Shown here piece after piece: positions 31,427 through 41,089 of a stretch of 64,000 bases of DNA (positions are counted from its first letter, which is position 1; each line of letters starts with the position of its first letter). Origin of the DNA: Halobacterium sp. CBA1132 (lineage in GTDB: Archaea; Halobacteriota; Halobacteria; Halobacteriales; Halobacteriaceae); the NCBI RefSeq assembly GCF_001485535.1, contig NZ_BCMZ01000002.1:1-64000 (forward strand). Direction: 5' to 3'. Position numbers and translations under genes: made by a program. The notes beneath the pieces were generated by a model. It was not told the origin of the DNA and ran no database searches. It saw nothing but the letters and a program-made list of their open reading frames with translations.

Positions 31427-31957
31427 ACTCTACGCGGGACTGAAGTGCCCGCCTCTGGCGTGGAAGAAATTGAGCCTAGCAGTACAGCTAGAATGGGTGC
31501 CCAGAACTTGTATCGACGACCGATGCCGTGCTAGACACCTCCATGAAAATCAATTAATTTGTGACGCTGTCAAGGAACTGTTTCAGGTTCAGGTGTTAAC
31601 TGTCTTCAGTCGGAATACAAGGGCGGTGTGCTCTGAGGTTATCCGTGAATTCCGCTTCGAAGGTGTCATTGAAAGTACTTTTGCGTTTCTTATCGGCGTC
31701 TATGAGACTGGACTCCTCACGAAATCTCACTGGTCCGGAGTGGCGATCCAAATTGAGTGACGATTACTATCGACCAACGCTCAAATCACAATAGAGGAAT
31801 CGGTTACCCACCGGCTCCGTTGGATTCACCTTCCGCTGTTTGCTGTGCTCCCCGCAGCATGGGCCATCTACCGCGTTTGTCGAGCACACTGAATTGCAAG
31901 TACCACTACCGGCCAGATTTCTGGCGCGCTCGTGATAGCTGTTGATAGTTTTGAGTG
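31427..31957. other. Gene-free region between TFB and the ArsR-like regulator
   Basis: Over 500 bp with mixed composition. Plus-strand frames at 31470-31760 are open but lack acidity and recognisable motifs, although a stretch WIHLPLFAVLPAAWAIYRV near 31830 looks like a lost TM helix. I see no intact gene. Confidence 0.35.
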
Positions 31958-32479
31958 TCACTCTCGGTAAGCACGAACGAATGCACGTCGCAAGACAGTC
32001 AGAAGAACGTACGTTTCGTACTTTTGGGTGCGGCAATGCTCGCAGGGCTGCATATTCGTGACAATGTCCTCGATTTCGTCGTCGTACTCGTCTGTGAGTG
32101 TAGCGAGGGCGTCCATAATTTGGGGCTGAACGTTATCGATCATCTCCTCAATGATGGAATCGGCTGAGTCCGGAAGCGAGTACGAGAGGACGATCGTATT
32201 TGCGTGGTAGTACTTTGTCGTCCCGCCGCGCCCCTCCTCGAAGCGAACTACATCGACGAGGCCAGCGTCACGTAACTCGTTGATGTGGTGGCGGACCGTG
32301 TTCTCCGTACGGTCGATGCCACGGCTCCCGAGACAGTCGTGAACCTCGGTTGCGGTCAGCGCCTCCTCAGAGAGAATATCGAGGATCATCGCCCGCATCG
32401 GTTCGTCGATGGCGTCCGAGACCCGTGTGTCTCGCACCGCGATATCCTCAATTCGGTGGTCGGTGCCGGAACTACTCAT
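31958..32479 (-). CDS. ArsR-like metal-responsive regulator
   Basis: The product is 173 aa. A winged HTH lies at about 25-85 (MRAMILDILSEEALTATEVH, ENTVRHHINELRDAGLVDVV). It is followed by a helical dimerisation region and a C-terminal CEHC motif (QPCEHCRTQKYE) suitable for binding a thiophilic metal. It is divergent from the metallochaperone and ATPase genes and would repress them through the inverted repeat at 32633-32655. Confidence 0.82.
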   Translation of the reverse strand: MSSSGTDHRIEDIAVRDTRVSDAIDEPMRAMILDILSEEALTATEVHDCLGSRGIDRTENTVRHHINELRDAGLVDVVRFEEGRGGTTKYYHANTIVLSYSLPDSADSIIEEMIDNVQPQIMDALATLTDEYDDEIEDIVTNMQPCEHCRTQKYETYVLLTVLRRAFVRAYRE

Positions 32480-32632
32480 ACGAGAATTGAGCGTGAGCAG
32501 GCGGGAAAAGCTAGCGGGACGCTGTTTTGAACTCAGCTCCCTGGGTTCGTGAGACCGAAAGCCCTAGACGACCCGTTTGACTGCTCCAACCACCGATATC
32601 CGTATTCAAACATATCATCTAAAAAATAGTTA

Positions 32633-32655
32633 TTGAGGTACGGGCACTACCTCAA
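32633..32655. promoter_or_regulatory. Inverted-repeat operator before the metallochaperone
   Basis: TTGAGGTA - 7 nt - TACCTCAA is a perfect repeat ending 6 nt before the ATG at 32662. An AT-rich AAAAAATAG (about 32620-32629) upstream is the likely TATA element, so bound repressor would cover the transcript start. Confidence 0.65.
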
Positions 32656-32661
32656 ACTGTA

Positions 32662-32877
32662 ATGAGCGACACAACCCAGTTCCGCGTCCTCGACTTCGAC
32701 TGCCCGACCTGTGCGAGTACCGTCGAACGCGCCCTGTCGAACGTCGACGGCGTCCAGCACGTCGAAGTCCACTACGCGACCGGTCGCGTCGAGATCGAGT
32801 ACGACGACGGCGTCGCTGAGCCCGAGACCTTCGCACAGACCATCGAAAACCAGGGGTACACGCCCCAGCCCGCCTAA
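32662..32877 (+). CDS. HMA-domain metallochaperone
   Basis: The product is 71 aa with an entire HMA ferredoxin-like fold: FRVLDFDCPTCASTVERALS carries the metal-binding CPTC, and VQHVEVHYATGRVEIEYDDG is the central strand pair. It delivers Cu(I) or Zn/Cd to the ATPase encoded 4 nt downstream. Notably that ATPase lacks its own HMA domain, so this free protein probably supplies it. Confidence 0.9.
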   Translation: MSDTTQFRVLDFDCPTCASTVERALSNVDGVQHVEVHYATGRVEIEYDDGVAEPETFAQTIENQGYTPQPA

Positions 32878-32881
32878 CTTC

Positions 32882-34801
32882 ATGAACACACAATCGATTA
32901 CGCAGTACTACCGGAAACACCGGAAGGCCATCGTCACGACGACGAGCGGTCTGCTGTACGGCGGTGGCTGGAGTCTCGGCTACCTCACGGGTTTCGACAC
33001 AACGGGTGCCGCCATCCTCGTCCTAGCGACGATCGTGGGTGGCTACGACATTGCCAAGACCGCCTACCACGAGGTCACCAACCGGACACTCGGCATCAAG
33101 ACGCTGGTGACGCTGGCCGCTATCGGTGCCATCGTCATCGGAGAGTACTGGGAGGCCGCAGCCGTCGTCTTCCTGTTCAGCCTCGGCAGCTACCTCGAGG
33201 GGCGAACGATGCGGAAGACCCGGACGGCACTCCAAGAGCTGCTGGAGATGACCCCCGACACGGCGACCGTCCGTCGCGACGGGGAACTCCAAGAGGTTCC
33301 CGCCCGTGAGGTCGAAGAGGGGGAGGTCGTCGTCGTGAAGCCGGGCGGGAAGATTCCGGTCGATGGCGAGGTCGTCGACGGCGAAAGCGCCGTCAACCAG
33401 GCGCCGGTCACCGGCGAGAGCGCACCCGTCCACAAGGCCGACGGCGACGAGGTGTACGCCGGGACAGTCAACCAGGAAGGCGCACTGGAAGTCCGGACAA
33501 CGGGTGCGGGCTCGGACACGACGCTCGAACGGATCATCCGACGCGTCGAGGAGGCCCAGGAGGCACAGTCGCCCACGGAGAGTCTCATCGACCGGTTCGC
33601 GAAGTACTACACCCCGGCCGTCATCGCGTTAGCAATTGGCGCGTATGCAATCACGCAGAACGCGATCCTGTCGCTGACCCTGCTGGTCATCGGCTGTCCG
33701 GGCGCGCTAGTCATCGGGCCGCCGGTCAGCATCGTCTCGGCCATCGGCAACGCCGCCCGTTCGGGCGTCCTGATGAAGGGTGGCGAACACCTCGAACGCG
33801 CTGGCAAGATCGACCTCGTCGCCTTCGACAAAACGGGGACGCTCACGAAGGGCGAGAGCACCGTCGCCGACGTCGAGGGGTTCGGCGCTGCTGATGACGA
33901 GGTCCTCTCGCTCGCGGCGACCGCCGAGAAGAAGAGCGAACACCACCTCGCCGACGCCATCGTCGACACGGCCCGCGAGCGCCCGACTGCTGCGACGGAC
34001 GGTGGGGCGACGGTCACCCAGGCGGACGATACGGACGCCAGCCTCCAGTCGATTCCCGATCCGGACGATTTCGACGTGGTCGCTGGTAAGGGCGTTATCG
34101 CCCATACCGATGGCCACGAAGTTGTCGTCGGCAACCGCGCACTGCTGGACGACCGCGACATCGACGTCCCCAGTCGGATCGCCGACTACGTCCGCGAGCG
34201 TGAGGAGCGGGGCGAAACGGTCGTCCACGTCATCCGAGATGGGGACATCATCGGCGCAATCGCGCTGCGGGACGAACTCCGGGAGGCCGCTCCAGGCGTC
34301 GTTGCGGCGCTTCAGGACGCCGGCATCGAGACGGTGATGCTCACGGGCGACAACGAGCGGACGGCCGCCGCCGTCGCCGAGGAGGTCGGCATCGACGACT
34401 ACCGCGCCGAGTTGCTCCCCGAGGATAAGCAGACCACTATCGAGGAGCTTCAGACCGACGGCCACGTCGTCGCAATGGTCGGCGACGGTATCAACGACGC
34501 ACCATCGTTAGCGACTGCCGACGTCGGCATCGCGATGGGTGCCGCCGGGACGGACACCGCCATCGAGACCGCCGACATGGCGCTGATGGCCGACGACCTC
34601 GAACGCATCCCCTACGCGGTCAAACTGAGCAAAGCGACGCGCTGGAACGTCCTCGAGAACGTCGGGCTCGCGGTGCTGACCGTAATCGTCCTCCTCGCGG
34701 GCGTGCTGACCAGCTACGTCACTCTCGCCGCTGGGATGCTGGTCCACGAAGCTAGCGTCCTCGCAGTCATCCTCAACGGGATGCGACTGCTTCGCTACTG
34801 A
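32882..34801 (+). CDS. P1B-type ATPase with CPG motif, lacking an HMA domain
   Basis: The ATG at 32882 (MNTQSITQYYRKHRKAIVTT) follows the chaperone stop by 4 nt; the product is 639 aa. It has membrane helices, the actuator VTGES loop, the ion-binding IGCPGALVIGPP (CPG instead of CPC), DKTGTLTKGES with the phosphorylated Asp, TGDN and GDGINDAPSL. The usual SEHP motif reads SEHHLA. Both substitutions concern metal-selectivity or nucleotide-binding positions, so it may form an unusual P1B subclass. No N-terminal HMA is present. Confidence 0.92.
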   Translation: MNTQSITQYYRKHRKAIVTTTSGLLYGGGWSLGYLTGFDTTGAAILVLATIVGGYDIAKTAYHEVTNRTLGIKTLVTLAAIGAIVIGEYWEAAAVVFLFSLGSYLEGRTMRKTRTALQELLEMTPDTATVRRDGELQEVPAREVEEGEVVVVKPGGKIPVDGEVVDGESAVNQAPVTGESAPVHKADGDEVYAGTVNQEGALEVRTTGAGSDTTLERIIRRVEEAQEAQSPTESLIDRFAKYYTPAVIALAIGAYAITQNAILSLTLLVIGCPGALVIGPPVSIVSAIGNAARSGVLMKGGEHLERAGKIDLVAFDKTGTLTKGESTVADVEGFGAADDEVLSLAATAEKKSEHHLADAIVDTARERPTAATDGGATVTQADDTDASLQSIPDPDDFDVVAGKGVIAHTDGHEVVVGNRALLDDRDIDVPSRIADYVREREERGETVVHVIRDGDIIGAIALRDELREAAPGVVAALQDAGIETVMLTGDNERTAAAVAEEVGIDDYRAELLPEDKQTTIEELQTDGHVVAMVGDGINDAPSLATADVGIAMGAAGTDTAIETADMALMADDLERIPYAVKLSKATRWNVLENVGLAVLTVIVLLAGVLTSYVTLAAGMLVHEASVLAVILNGMRLLRY

Positions 34802-34828
34802 CTACTGGACACGAAGTCCATTACACGC

Positions 34829-35482
34829 ATGACAACAGATTCGACTGCGACCGACGGAACCGAGCATAGCACGAACTGGCAGGTCAACTACGACGTTGCC
34901 CCGATCGAGATTCGCGACCCTGTCGCGGAAGCTCTCGGCGTCCTTGAACCGGGCGATCCGTTCGTCATCACCTACAGAGACGCGGTGAAAGAGGCGGGAC
35001 ACTCCTGCCCGACAGCCTCGGGCGCTTACCGGATCGTCCAGCTCGGCCTCGACGCGCTGTACGCCGACGAGCATCCGGTCCGGAGCGAGATCGAGGTGCA
35101 GGCAGCCGGTCCGCGAGACGATGCCGCGTACGGCGTGATGAGTCGCATCATCTCGTTCGTGACCGGTGCGACCGAAGACGACGGCTTCGGTGGACTCGCC
35201 GGCGGCTACGGTGGGCGCCGTGATCTCCTGCGTTTCGACGCGTTCGACTCGGAGTCGCCGGACCCGACGTTCCGTTTCCGACAAACCGATACGGACGATA
35301 CCGTCGCCGTAACGTTCCACGTCGGCGACGTCCCTGACGGGGGACCGGCAATCGGGAAACTACAGGGGATCCTCGATGGGTCAGCCAGTGACCAGCAACG
35401 GGAGGCCTTCGCTGACGAATGGCATCGCCGCGTCCAAGTCGTCCTGGCGGACGACTCGCTGTTCACTGTAGAACCCGTCTAG
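34829..35482 (+). CDS. FmdE-like conserved protein
   Basis: The product is 217 aa. The motif DAVKEAGHSCPTASGAYRIV with downstream PVRSEIEVQAAG and ISFVTGATEDDGFGGL resembles the FmdE family, in which the His-Ser-Cys segment binds a metal. Position 28 nt after the ATPase gene and the same strand suggest co-transcription. A role in metal handling is possible but unproven. Confidence 0.7.
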   Translation: MTTDSTATDGTEHSTNWQVNYDVAPIEIRDPVAEALGVLEPGDPFVITYRDAVKEAGHSCPTASGAYRIVQLGLDALYADEHPVRSEIEVQAAGPRDDAAYGVMSRIISFVTGATEDDGFGGLAGGYGGRRDLLRFDAFDSESPDPTFRFRQTDTDDTVAVTFHVGDVPDGGPAIGKLQGILDGSASDQQREAFADEWHRRVQVVLADDSLFTVEPV

Positions 35483-35534
35483 ACACGGCGTCAACCACGG
35501 TACGACAGTCGGCCACGATTTCGCCGTCGGGCTA

Positions 35535-36176
35535 TCACACTTCCATATGCTCCTCGACGAACCAGTGGATGATGTGGCCCTCTGCTCGGTGCAACACGTC
35601 GCTACACGTCGCGTTCGCGATGTCGAGTGCCTCAGCCACCTCGCCTAATGTCGATTCCCGTGGTGTCCGGTAGTAGCCTGCTTCGACAGCAGCCAGAAGC
35701 ACCTCTTGCTGTCGGTCCGTGAGCAACTGGTCTGCTTGGCTCGCGTCGATTTCGCGAACAGATTCGATCGTGAAGCCGATGCCTAAATCCTCGAGGTGGT
35801 CGCCGAGACTCGAGAGCCGCCTCGTCGATGTCGTCACCTCCCACGTAGCGACACCGTTCTGAATATCGAAGGGCATTCTGAGTGGAACACCGGCTCGCAG
35901 GACTGGGAGAAGTGGAAGTGGGTTCACCGTCTTTATTTGGAGGAGCGCCTCGTCTTCGTGCTTCCAGAGTAGTTCGAGGTCCTCGATGTCATCACGGGAT
36001 TGAATGTCGGTAATGAGTGGAAGTGGGTCAGCGGTCTTGAGCCTGACAAGCCCGATACCGGTCCCTTCGCCAGGAATACTCGTGACGACTTGAAACACCA
36101 CCTCCGGATGAGCAGTCGAGAGATCTCCAATCCAGGTATGGTCGGGGATATCTATGGAAAGTTTCGCGTGTGGCAT
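35535..36176 (-). CDS. Bat-type HTH_10 regulator
   Basis: The start MPHAKLSIDIPDHTWIGDLS is chosen as the usual beginning of these regulators; a longer frame upstream is less likely. The product is 213 aa. The N-terminal sensor half is of unknown ligand. The C-terminal HTH is LTDRQQEVLLAAVEAGYYRT followed by STLGEVAEALDIANATCSDV. It lies between the metal operon and the MMPL exporter, either of which it may control. Confidence 0.8.
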   Translation of the reverse strand: MPHAKLSIDIPDHTWIGDLSTAHPEVVFQVVTSIPGEGTGIGLVRLKTADPLPLITDIQSRDDIEDLELLWKHEDEALLQIKTVNPLPLLPVLRAGVPLRMPFDIQNGVATWEVTTSTRRLSSLGDHLEDLGIGFTIESVREIDASQADQLLTDRQQEVLLAAVEAGYYRTPRESTLGEVAEALDIANATCSDVLHRAEGHIIHWFVEEHMEV

Positions 36177-36451
36177 CGTCTGTAGCTTACCTACTATTTC
36201 GCTCATTATAGCAAGATATACGAATATGTTAGGGTAGGACTCAATTTCTCGCACTGATCACTAACCAGCCGAGGCGTGTACGGACATGTAATGTCTGAAT
36301 TCCGCGAACGCGTGGCTAGCAGCCCGGGAGCGAAATTTCCCGATGTCCAGATTTCTGTCGCTAGGCCGCTGGCCTGCGTCACGAACAACCGGGCAGTTAC
36401 AGTAGATCGTGCCTCGTCCACGCCGTCGAAACTGGGGGTGTATGTTCAGTA

Positions 36452-39400
36452 ATGTTCGACGTGAGCGAGTGGATAACAGACAATGCTCGGCTCGTTATTG
36501 CGGTCATGGTCGTCGCGTCCGCGGTGGTCGCCGCCGGAGTGCCGATGGTCGACCGATCGACGTCTCTCGACCAGTTCCAGACCGACGCCGACGAAGCCGA
36601 TGCGCTCGATTACGTGGACGCGAACTTCTCGAGCGGGTCGACGGATACGACCTCAGCACAGGTCATCGTCCGGGACGACAACGTCCTCGATAAGGAGACC
36701 CTCGTTTCCATTCTCGAATACGAACGCGCACTCAGGACCAACGAAACAGTCAACGGGACCCTCGTCGAGAACGACTCCACGCGAAGCGTCGCGAACCTCG
36801 TCGCGACCACCTCGATCCGGGAAGACCGGGCCGCCGAACTCCAGACCCGCGAACGTGAACTAACGAGGACGGAGACGAGCTTGGCAGAAACCCTCGATTC
36901 GCTCGAGAACAACCCCAACGCTAGCGTTCGCCCCGCGTTCGAGGCCGTCGACGCCAACACGTCAGTGAACCTCACGGAGGCGGACTACCGGCTGTTCGCG
37001 GACACTGTCGAGGAGCGACGCGCACAAAACGAGACGGGTGAGAGTACGGGGAACGTCACGAAACGGATTCTCGCGGACGAGTACGCAACGCTTGCCGAGG
37101 ACAGAAACGAGCTGGAGAGCCTGGACCCCGCTCTCGAGGAGCAGATCGAGGAACTCCGGTCGCTAAACGACTCCGAAGTCGAGGCCCTCGTCGCGGACGT
37201 ACTTTCCAGTGAATCGGACCGGTCGGCACGCGCGCTTGCCTTCATGCCCGACTACTACGAGCCGGGATCGACGGAGACGAACGCGACGCTGCTCGTCGTG
37301 ACCCATGAGTCCGCAGGCGGATCGTTCGCACCCGGTGACGCACCCGAGGAGATCGAGGACGCACAGGCCACGATGACGGACCTGGCGCCGGACGACGACT
37401 CGATGGCCGTCCTGGTCTACGGTGACGGTGTCGTCTCGACGGAGATCACGGACTCGATGATCGACAGCGTCCTCCTGGTCGGCCCACTGGCGATCGCGTT
37501 CGTCTTGCTCGTTCTCGTGGTCGTCTACCGGGACCTGCTGGACATCCTGCTCGGTCTCCTGGGGATCGCGCTCGTGCTCGTGTGGACGTTCGGTGCGATG
37601 GGGTGGTTCGACATCGCGTTCAGCCAGCCGTTCATCGTCGTCCTCGTCCTACTGATCGGGCTCTCCATCGACTACGGCCTCCACGTCGTGATGCGTTATC
37701 GGGAGGCTCGAGAGTCGAGCGAGACGTCGCCCAGTCGCGCGATGGCTGTCGCACTCGGGAGCGTTGGCGTCGCACTCGTCTACGTCACCACGACGACCGT
37801 CATCGGCTTTCTCTCGAACCTTACGAGCCCGCTCGGGGTGTTCCGCGAACTCGGCGTCGTCAGCGCTATCGGCATCGTGGCCACGCTGCTCGTCTTCGGC
37901 CTGCTCGTTCCGGCGCTGAAAGTCGAACTCGACGAGCTCCTCGAACGCCGTGGGATCGACCGCCTGAAACCGGCTATCGGAACCGGGAGCGGGCCGGTCA
38001 ATCGCCTCCTGGATACGGGGGCGACGCTCGCGACGAAGGCCCCCTACGTCGTCATCGCCGTCGCGCTCCTCGTCAGCGCGACGGGTGCGTACGGGGCGAC
38101 AGGTATCGACGCGAGCTTCGAGCAGTCGGATTTCCTCGCTGAGGACCCCGACGACTGGGTGAAAGACCTCCCCGACCCGATCGCGCCCGGGACGTACACG
38201 GCAGAGAGGGCGATCGACACGCTCGACCGTGACTTCGTCAGACAGGACACCACAGCCACGATACTCGTCAGGGGCGACGTGACTGATCCCGCGACACTCG
38301 ACCGGCTCGACGCCGCACGCACGAACGCGAGCGACATGTCGGCGACGGAGACGTACGCCGACGGAGAGCCCGCGGTGACCGACCCGATCACGGTGATGGA
38401 CCGCGTCGCGGCGGACAACGCGTCGTTCAACCGGACGCTAGCGGCAGCCGACACCGACGGCGACGGCGTCCCTGACGAGAACGTGACTGCCGTCTACGAC
38501 GAACTGTATCGGGTGGCACCCGAGGAAGCAACCGACGTCGTCCACAGGGAGGACGGCGAGTATCGGGCTGTCCGGATGGTCGTGACCGTCGACAGTGGCG
38601 TCGACGACGACGTCGTCCACGACCAGATGGGGTGGCTTGCCGACGACGCCGACGGGGAGGGCGTTTCCGTCATCGCGACCGGCGACGTGATCGTTAACCA
38701 GATCACGGCCGACCAGCTCGCGGAGACGGCGCTCCTGAGTCTCGTCGTCGCGCTGCTGTCGGTCGTCGTCGTCCTCGCGGTCGCTTACCGGCTCACCGAG
38801 GGGAGCGCGTCACTCGGCGTCGTCACGATCGTCCCCGTCACTTTCACCCTGACGTGGGTACTCGGGACGATGGCGCTGCTGGACATCCCGTTCAACATCG
38901 TCACCGGCATGATTACTGGGCTCACGATCGGGCTCGGCGTCGACTACAGTCTCCACATCAGCGAGCGATTCAACCAGGAGCTAGCCGGGGCTGAGACGGT
39001 TGCCGCGGCGCTCCACGAGACCGTCACCGGGACCGGCGGTGCGTTACTCTCGAGTGCGGCGACGACCGCCAGCGGGTTCGCTGTGCTGCTCGTCGCGATC
39101 CTCCCGTTCCTGCAGTCGTTCGGCCTTATCACCGCCCTGACGATCGTGTTCGCGTTCCTCGCCAGCGTGTTCGTCCTCCCGAGCTTGCTCGTCGTCTGGG
39201 CACGGGTGGTGAATCGAGATTCTGGACTGGGGGAATCTACCACCGGTACGGCGACAGAATCACCCGATAGCACAGCTGAAGGCAAGGCTGACGTGACGCG
39301 AACGGTTCACCGCTCCTACCTCTCACCCGACCAGGTGGTTCCAGTGACTGTCTCGCTCCGGAACGTTCGCGATCGGATGATACTCAGGGAATCAGTCGAT

Positions 39401-39763
39401 GGCGAGATCGGCAATATCGACCTCTCCCCCGAACCAGTTGCCGTAGACTGGGATGACGGAACCATCACAGTGTACTGGAACACCGCTGATTCGGTGGTCG
39501 ACGCGAGCCTCGAGTACACGGTCGAACTCCCCGCGGAAGCAGCGGATGGCGATGTAGTCACGTTTGAGGGGACCGTCGAAAGCAGTGACTGCCGATGGTC
39601 GGTCGGTGGAGACGAGACGGCCACTGTCGTTGAGGATATCTTCCAACGCGTGCTTGAGCGTGGTGCAGTCACGGCCGCGGACATCGAGGTCGCAATCGAG
39701 CGTGACGATATCACTCCCAAAGAAGTCGCACGTCTTCGCCGTGCTTGGCTCAAAGGGGACTGA
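36452..39763 (+). CDS. RND/MMPL-family exporter
   Basis: The product is 1103 aa. Two repeats are visible, each with one N-terminal TM helix, a large extracellular domain and a cluster of five to six TM helices containing LLIGLSIDYGLHVVMRYRE and LTIGLGVDYSLHISERFNQE, the conserved sterol-sensing-like MMPL motifs. The last ~150 residues form an extra soluble domain (HRSYLSPDQVVPVTVSLR onward) beyond the usual MMPL length. These proteins move lipids or hydrophobic compounds, driven by ion gradients. The substrate is unknown. Confidence 0.9.
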   Translation: MFDVSEWITDNARLVIAVMVVASAVVAAGVPMVDRSTSLDQFQTDADEADALDYVDANFSSGSTDTTSAQVIVRDDNVLDKETLVSILEYERALRTNETVNGTLVENDSTRSVANLVATTSIREDRAAELQTRERELTRTETSLAETLDSLENNPNASVRPAFEAVDANTSVNLTEADYRLFADTVEERRAQNETGESTGNVTKRILADEYATLAEDRNELESLDPALEEQIEELRSLNDSEVEALVADVLSSESDRSARALAFMPDYYEPGSTETNATLLVVTHESAGGSFAPGDAPEEIEDAQATMTDLAPDDDSMAVLVYGDGVVSTEITDSMIDSVLLVGPLAIAFVLLVLVVVYRDLLDILLGLLGIALVLVWTFGAMGWFDIAFSQPFIVVLVLLIGLSIDYGLHVVMRYREARESSETSPSRAMAVALGSVGVALVYVTTTTVIGFLSNLTSPLGVFRELGVVSAIGIVATLLVFGLLVPALKVELDELLERRGIDRLKPAIGTGSGPVNRLLDTGATLATKAPYVVIAVALLVSATGAYGATGIDASFEQSDFLAEDPDDWVKDLPDPIAPGTYTAERAIDTLDRDFVRQDTTATILVRGDVTDPATLDRLDAARTNASDMSATETYADGEPAVTDPITVMDRVAADNASFNRTLAAADTDGDGVPDENVTAVYDELYRVAPEEATDVVHREDGEYRAVRMVVTVDSGVDDDVVHDQMGWLADDADGEGVSVIATGDVIVNQITADQLAETALLSLVVALLSVVVVLAVAYRLTEGSASLGVVTIVPVTFTLTWVLGTMALLDIPFNIVTGMITGLTIGLGVDYSLHISERFNQELAGAETVAAALHETVTGTGGALLSSAATTASGFAVLLVAILPFLQSFGLITALTIVFAFLASVFVLPSLLVVWARVVNRDSGLGESTTGTATESPDSTAEGKADVTRTVHRSYLSPDQVVPVTVSLRNVRDRMILRESVDGEIGNIDLSPEPVAVDWDDGTITVYWNTADSVVDASLEYTVELPAEAADGDVVTFEGTVESSDCRWSVGGDETATVVEDIFQRVLERGAVTAADIEVAIERDDITPKEVARLRRAWLKGD

Positions 39764-40108
39764 GTCCGGCAGTATCACTCGACGTCAACGGTTTCCAGTC
39801 GCTCGCGGATTACGCTCTTGGCCGGCAGGGTTTTCTCCTGTTGTTCTTCCGAATGTCGTTTACCTGTGCGATGGTCTCTTCTTCGTCCGCAGCCCAATCA
39901 GGAACACACAGCCGAGGTTGCAGATATGCGTCCCGAGACTTGTTAATCTACCTCTCGAATACCGTCTGCGACATACTGTACCTCGACTACTGAAAAGGGG
40001 AAACCTGGTCGAAGAGGACGCAATCTGTGTTACGTACTCTTCAAGCACGGTTGGAGCGAACAGGTGCGGCGGTGGATATATCGGCACTTCGCTGGTAGTG
40101 TAACTCGT
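39764..40108. other. Intergenic region with decayed C-terminal remnant
   Basis: On the minus strand about 39775-39860 reads HSEEQQEKTLPAKSVIRERL ETVDVE before a stop, which looks like a lost gene's tail. The remainder contains the promoter of the ferritin-like gene. No intact gene is present. Confidence 0.35.
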
Positions 40109-40564
40109 ATGACTTCAGACCGCGTCATCGACCTGCTTCAGAAGGCCTACGGGGACGAGATGGAGACAGTAATGAACTACCAGACGAACGCGATCGTTCT
40201 GGACGGAGTTCGTGCCGAAGAGATCAAGCAGAGCCTCCAGCAAGACATCCAAGAGGAACTGACCCACGCCCAGCAACTTGGCAACCGTCTCAAGCAATTG
40301 GATGCCCGACCGCCCAGCTCGGCAGAGTTTACCGCTCGGCAGGACTCGCTGCAACCACCCGAGGATTCGACCGACGTGCTTTCTGTAATCCGAGGTGTCC
40401 TCGACGCTGAAGAGGACGCTATCGAGACATACCGGTCGATCATCGATGCTGCTGAGGACGCTGACGATCCGGTCACCGAAGATCTCGCCGTGACAATTCT
40501 CGCCGATGAGGAAGCCCACCGAACCGAATTCCGGGGCTTCGAAAAGGAGTATCAAGACGACTGA
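40109..40564 (+). CDS. Ferritin-like (bacterioferritin-type) protein
   Basis: The start MTSDRVIDLLQKAYGDEMET gives 151 aa; the codons before it are basic and unlikely. The four-helix bundle has two E-x-x-H-type iron ligand sets (EELTHAQQLG and ADEEAHRTEF) plus internal Glu at EEDAIETYRS. Ferritin-like proteins store iron or protect against oxidants. It stands near the heme-copper-like membrane genes but on its own promoter. Confidence 0.82.
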   Translation: MTSDRVIDLLQKAYGDEMETVMNYQTNAIVLDGVRAEEIKQSLQQDIQEELTHAQQLGNRLKQLDARPPSSAEFTARQDSLQPPEDSTDVLSVIRGVLDAEEDAIETYRSIIDAAEDADDPVTEDLAVTILADEEAHRTEFRGFEKEYQDD

Positions 40565-40640
40565 TCTCCCTCGTCAGGGAGCGTAACGGGCACAATATCG
40601 TCCAACACGAAATGGGCGGGAATGTAACCGGTTCGAGTAC

Positions 40641-41027
40641 TCAAGCGGCAGTTGCTTCACGATCCTTTTTGGTAGTCTTTCGTGCTCTCCAGTAGAGGTA
40701 CGTGAGCACGACGATGAGCGCCCCTTGGAGTATTTTATCCACATACCCGAGCGTCGTGAATTCGCTGGCATTCGCTACGTACCAGAGTGGGAACTGAACT
40801 GTCGTATAGATGATCCCAACTATATAGAGAAGAGATCGTCGATAGTCTAAGAGGAACAATACGGCGGCACCGAGGAACCCGACTCCTGCGAGTGAAACGG
40901 GAATCCGTCCTTCGACAAATCCGGCGTACACGTGGATAACTCCGGTTATCAGGACGAGCAATATTGCAAGCCAGTGGGTTGTGGTAAGTGAGTCTGTCTC
41001 GGTGTAGCTGCTAACTGTTTGTCCCAT
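40641..41027 (-). CDS. Four-TM membrane protein (DUF7475-like)
   Basis: The start MGQTVSSYTETDSLTTTHWL gives 128 aa. Four hydrophobic helices (WLAILLVLITGVIHVYAGF, VSLAGVGFLGAAVLFLL, LLYIVGIIYTTVQFPLWYV, ILQGALIVVLTYLYWRA) cover most of the chain. The layout matches a conserved haloarchaeal membrane family, probably DUF7475. The function is unknown. Confidence 0.75.
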   Translation of the reverse strand: MGQTVSSYTETDSLTTTHWLAILLVLITGVIHVYAGFVEGRIPVSLAGVGFLGAAVLFLLDYRRSLLYIVGIIYTTVQFPLWYVANASEFTTLGYVDKILQGALIVVLTYLYWRARKTTKKDREATAA

Positions 41028-41089
41028 GGGTAGTAAACATACTGCGAGCAATTATACTCTACCTCGAATATTTTCGCTACATCCTCAAA

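Noticed and set aside
31470-31760. 96-codon plus-strand frame between TFB and the ArsR-like gene
   Set aside because: No motif, few acidic residues and no promoter or RBS; chance opening in a less GC-rich stretch is likely.
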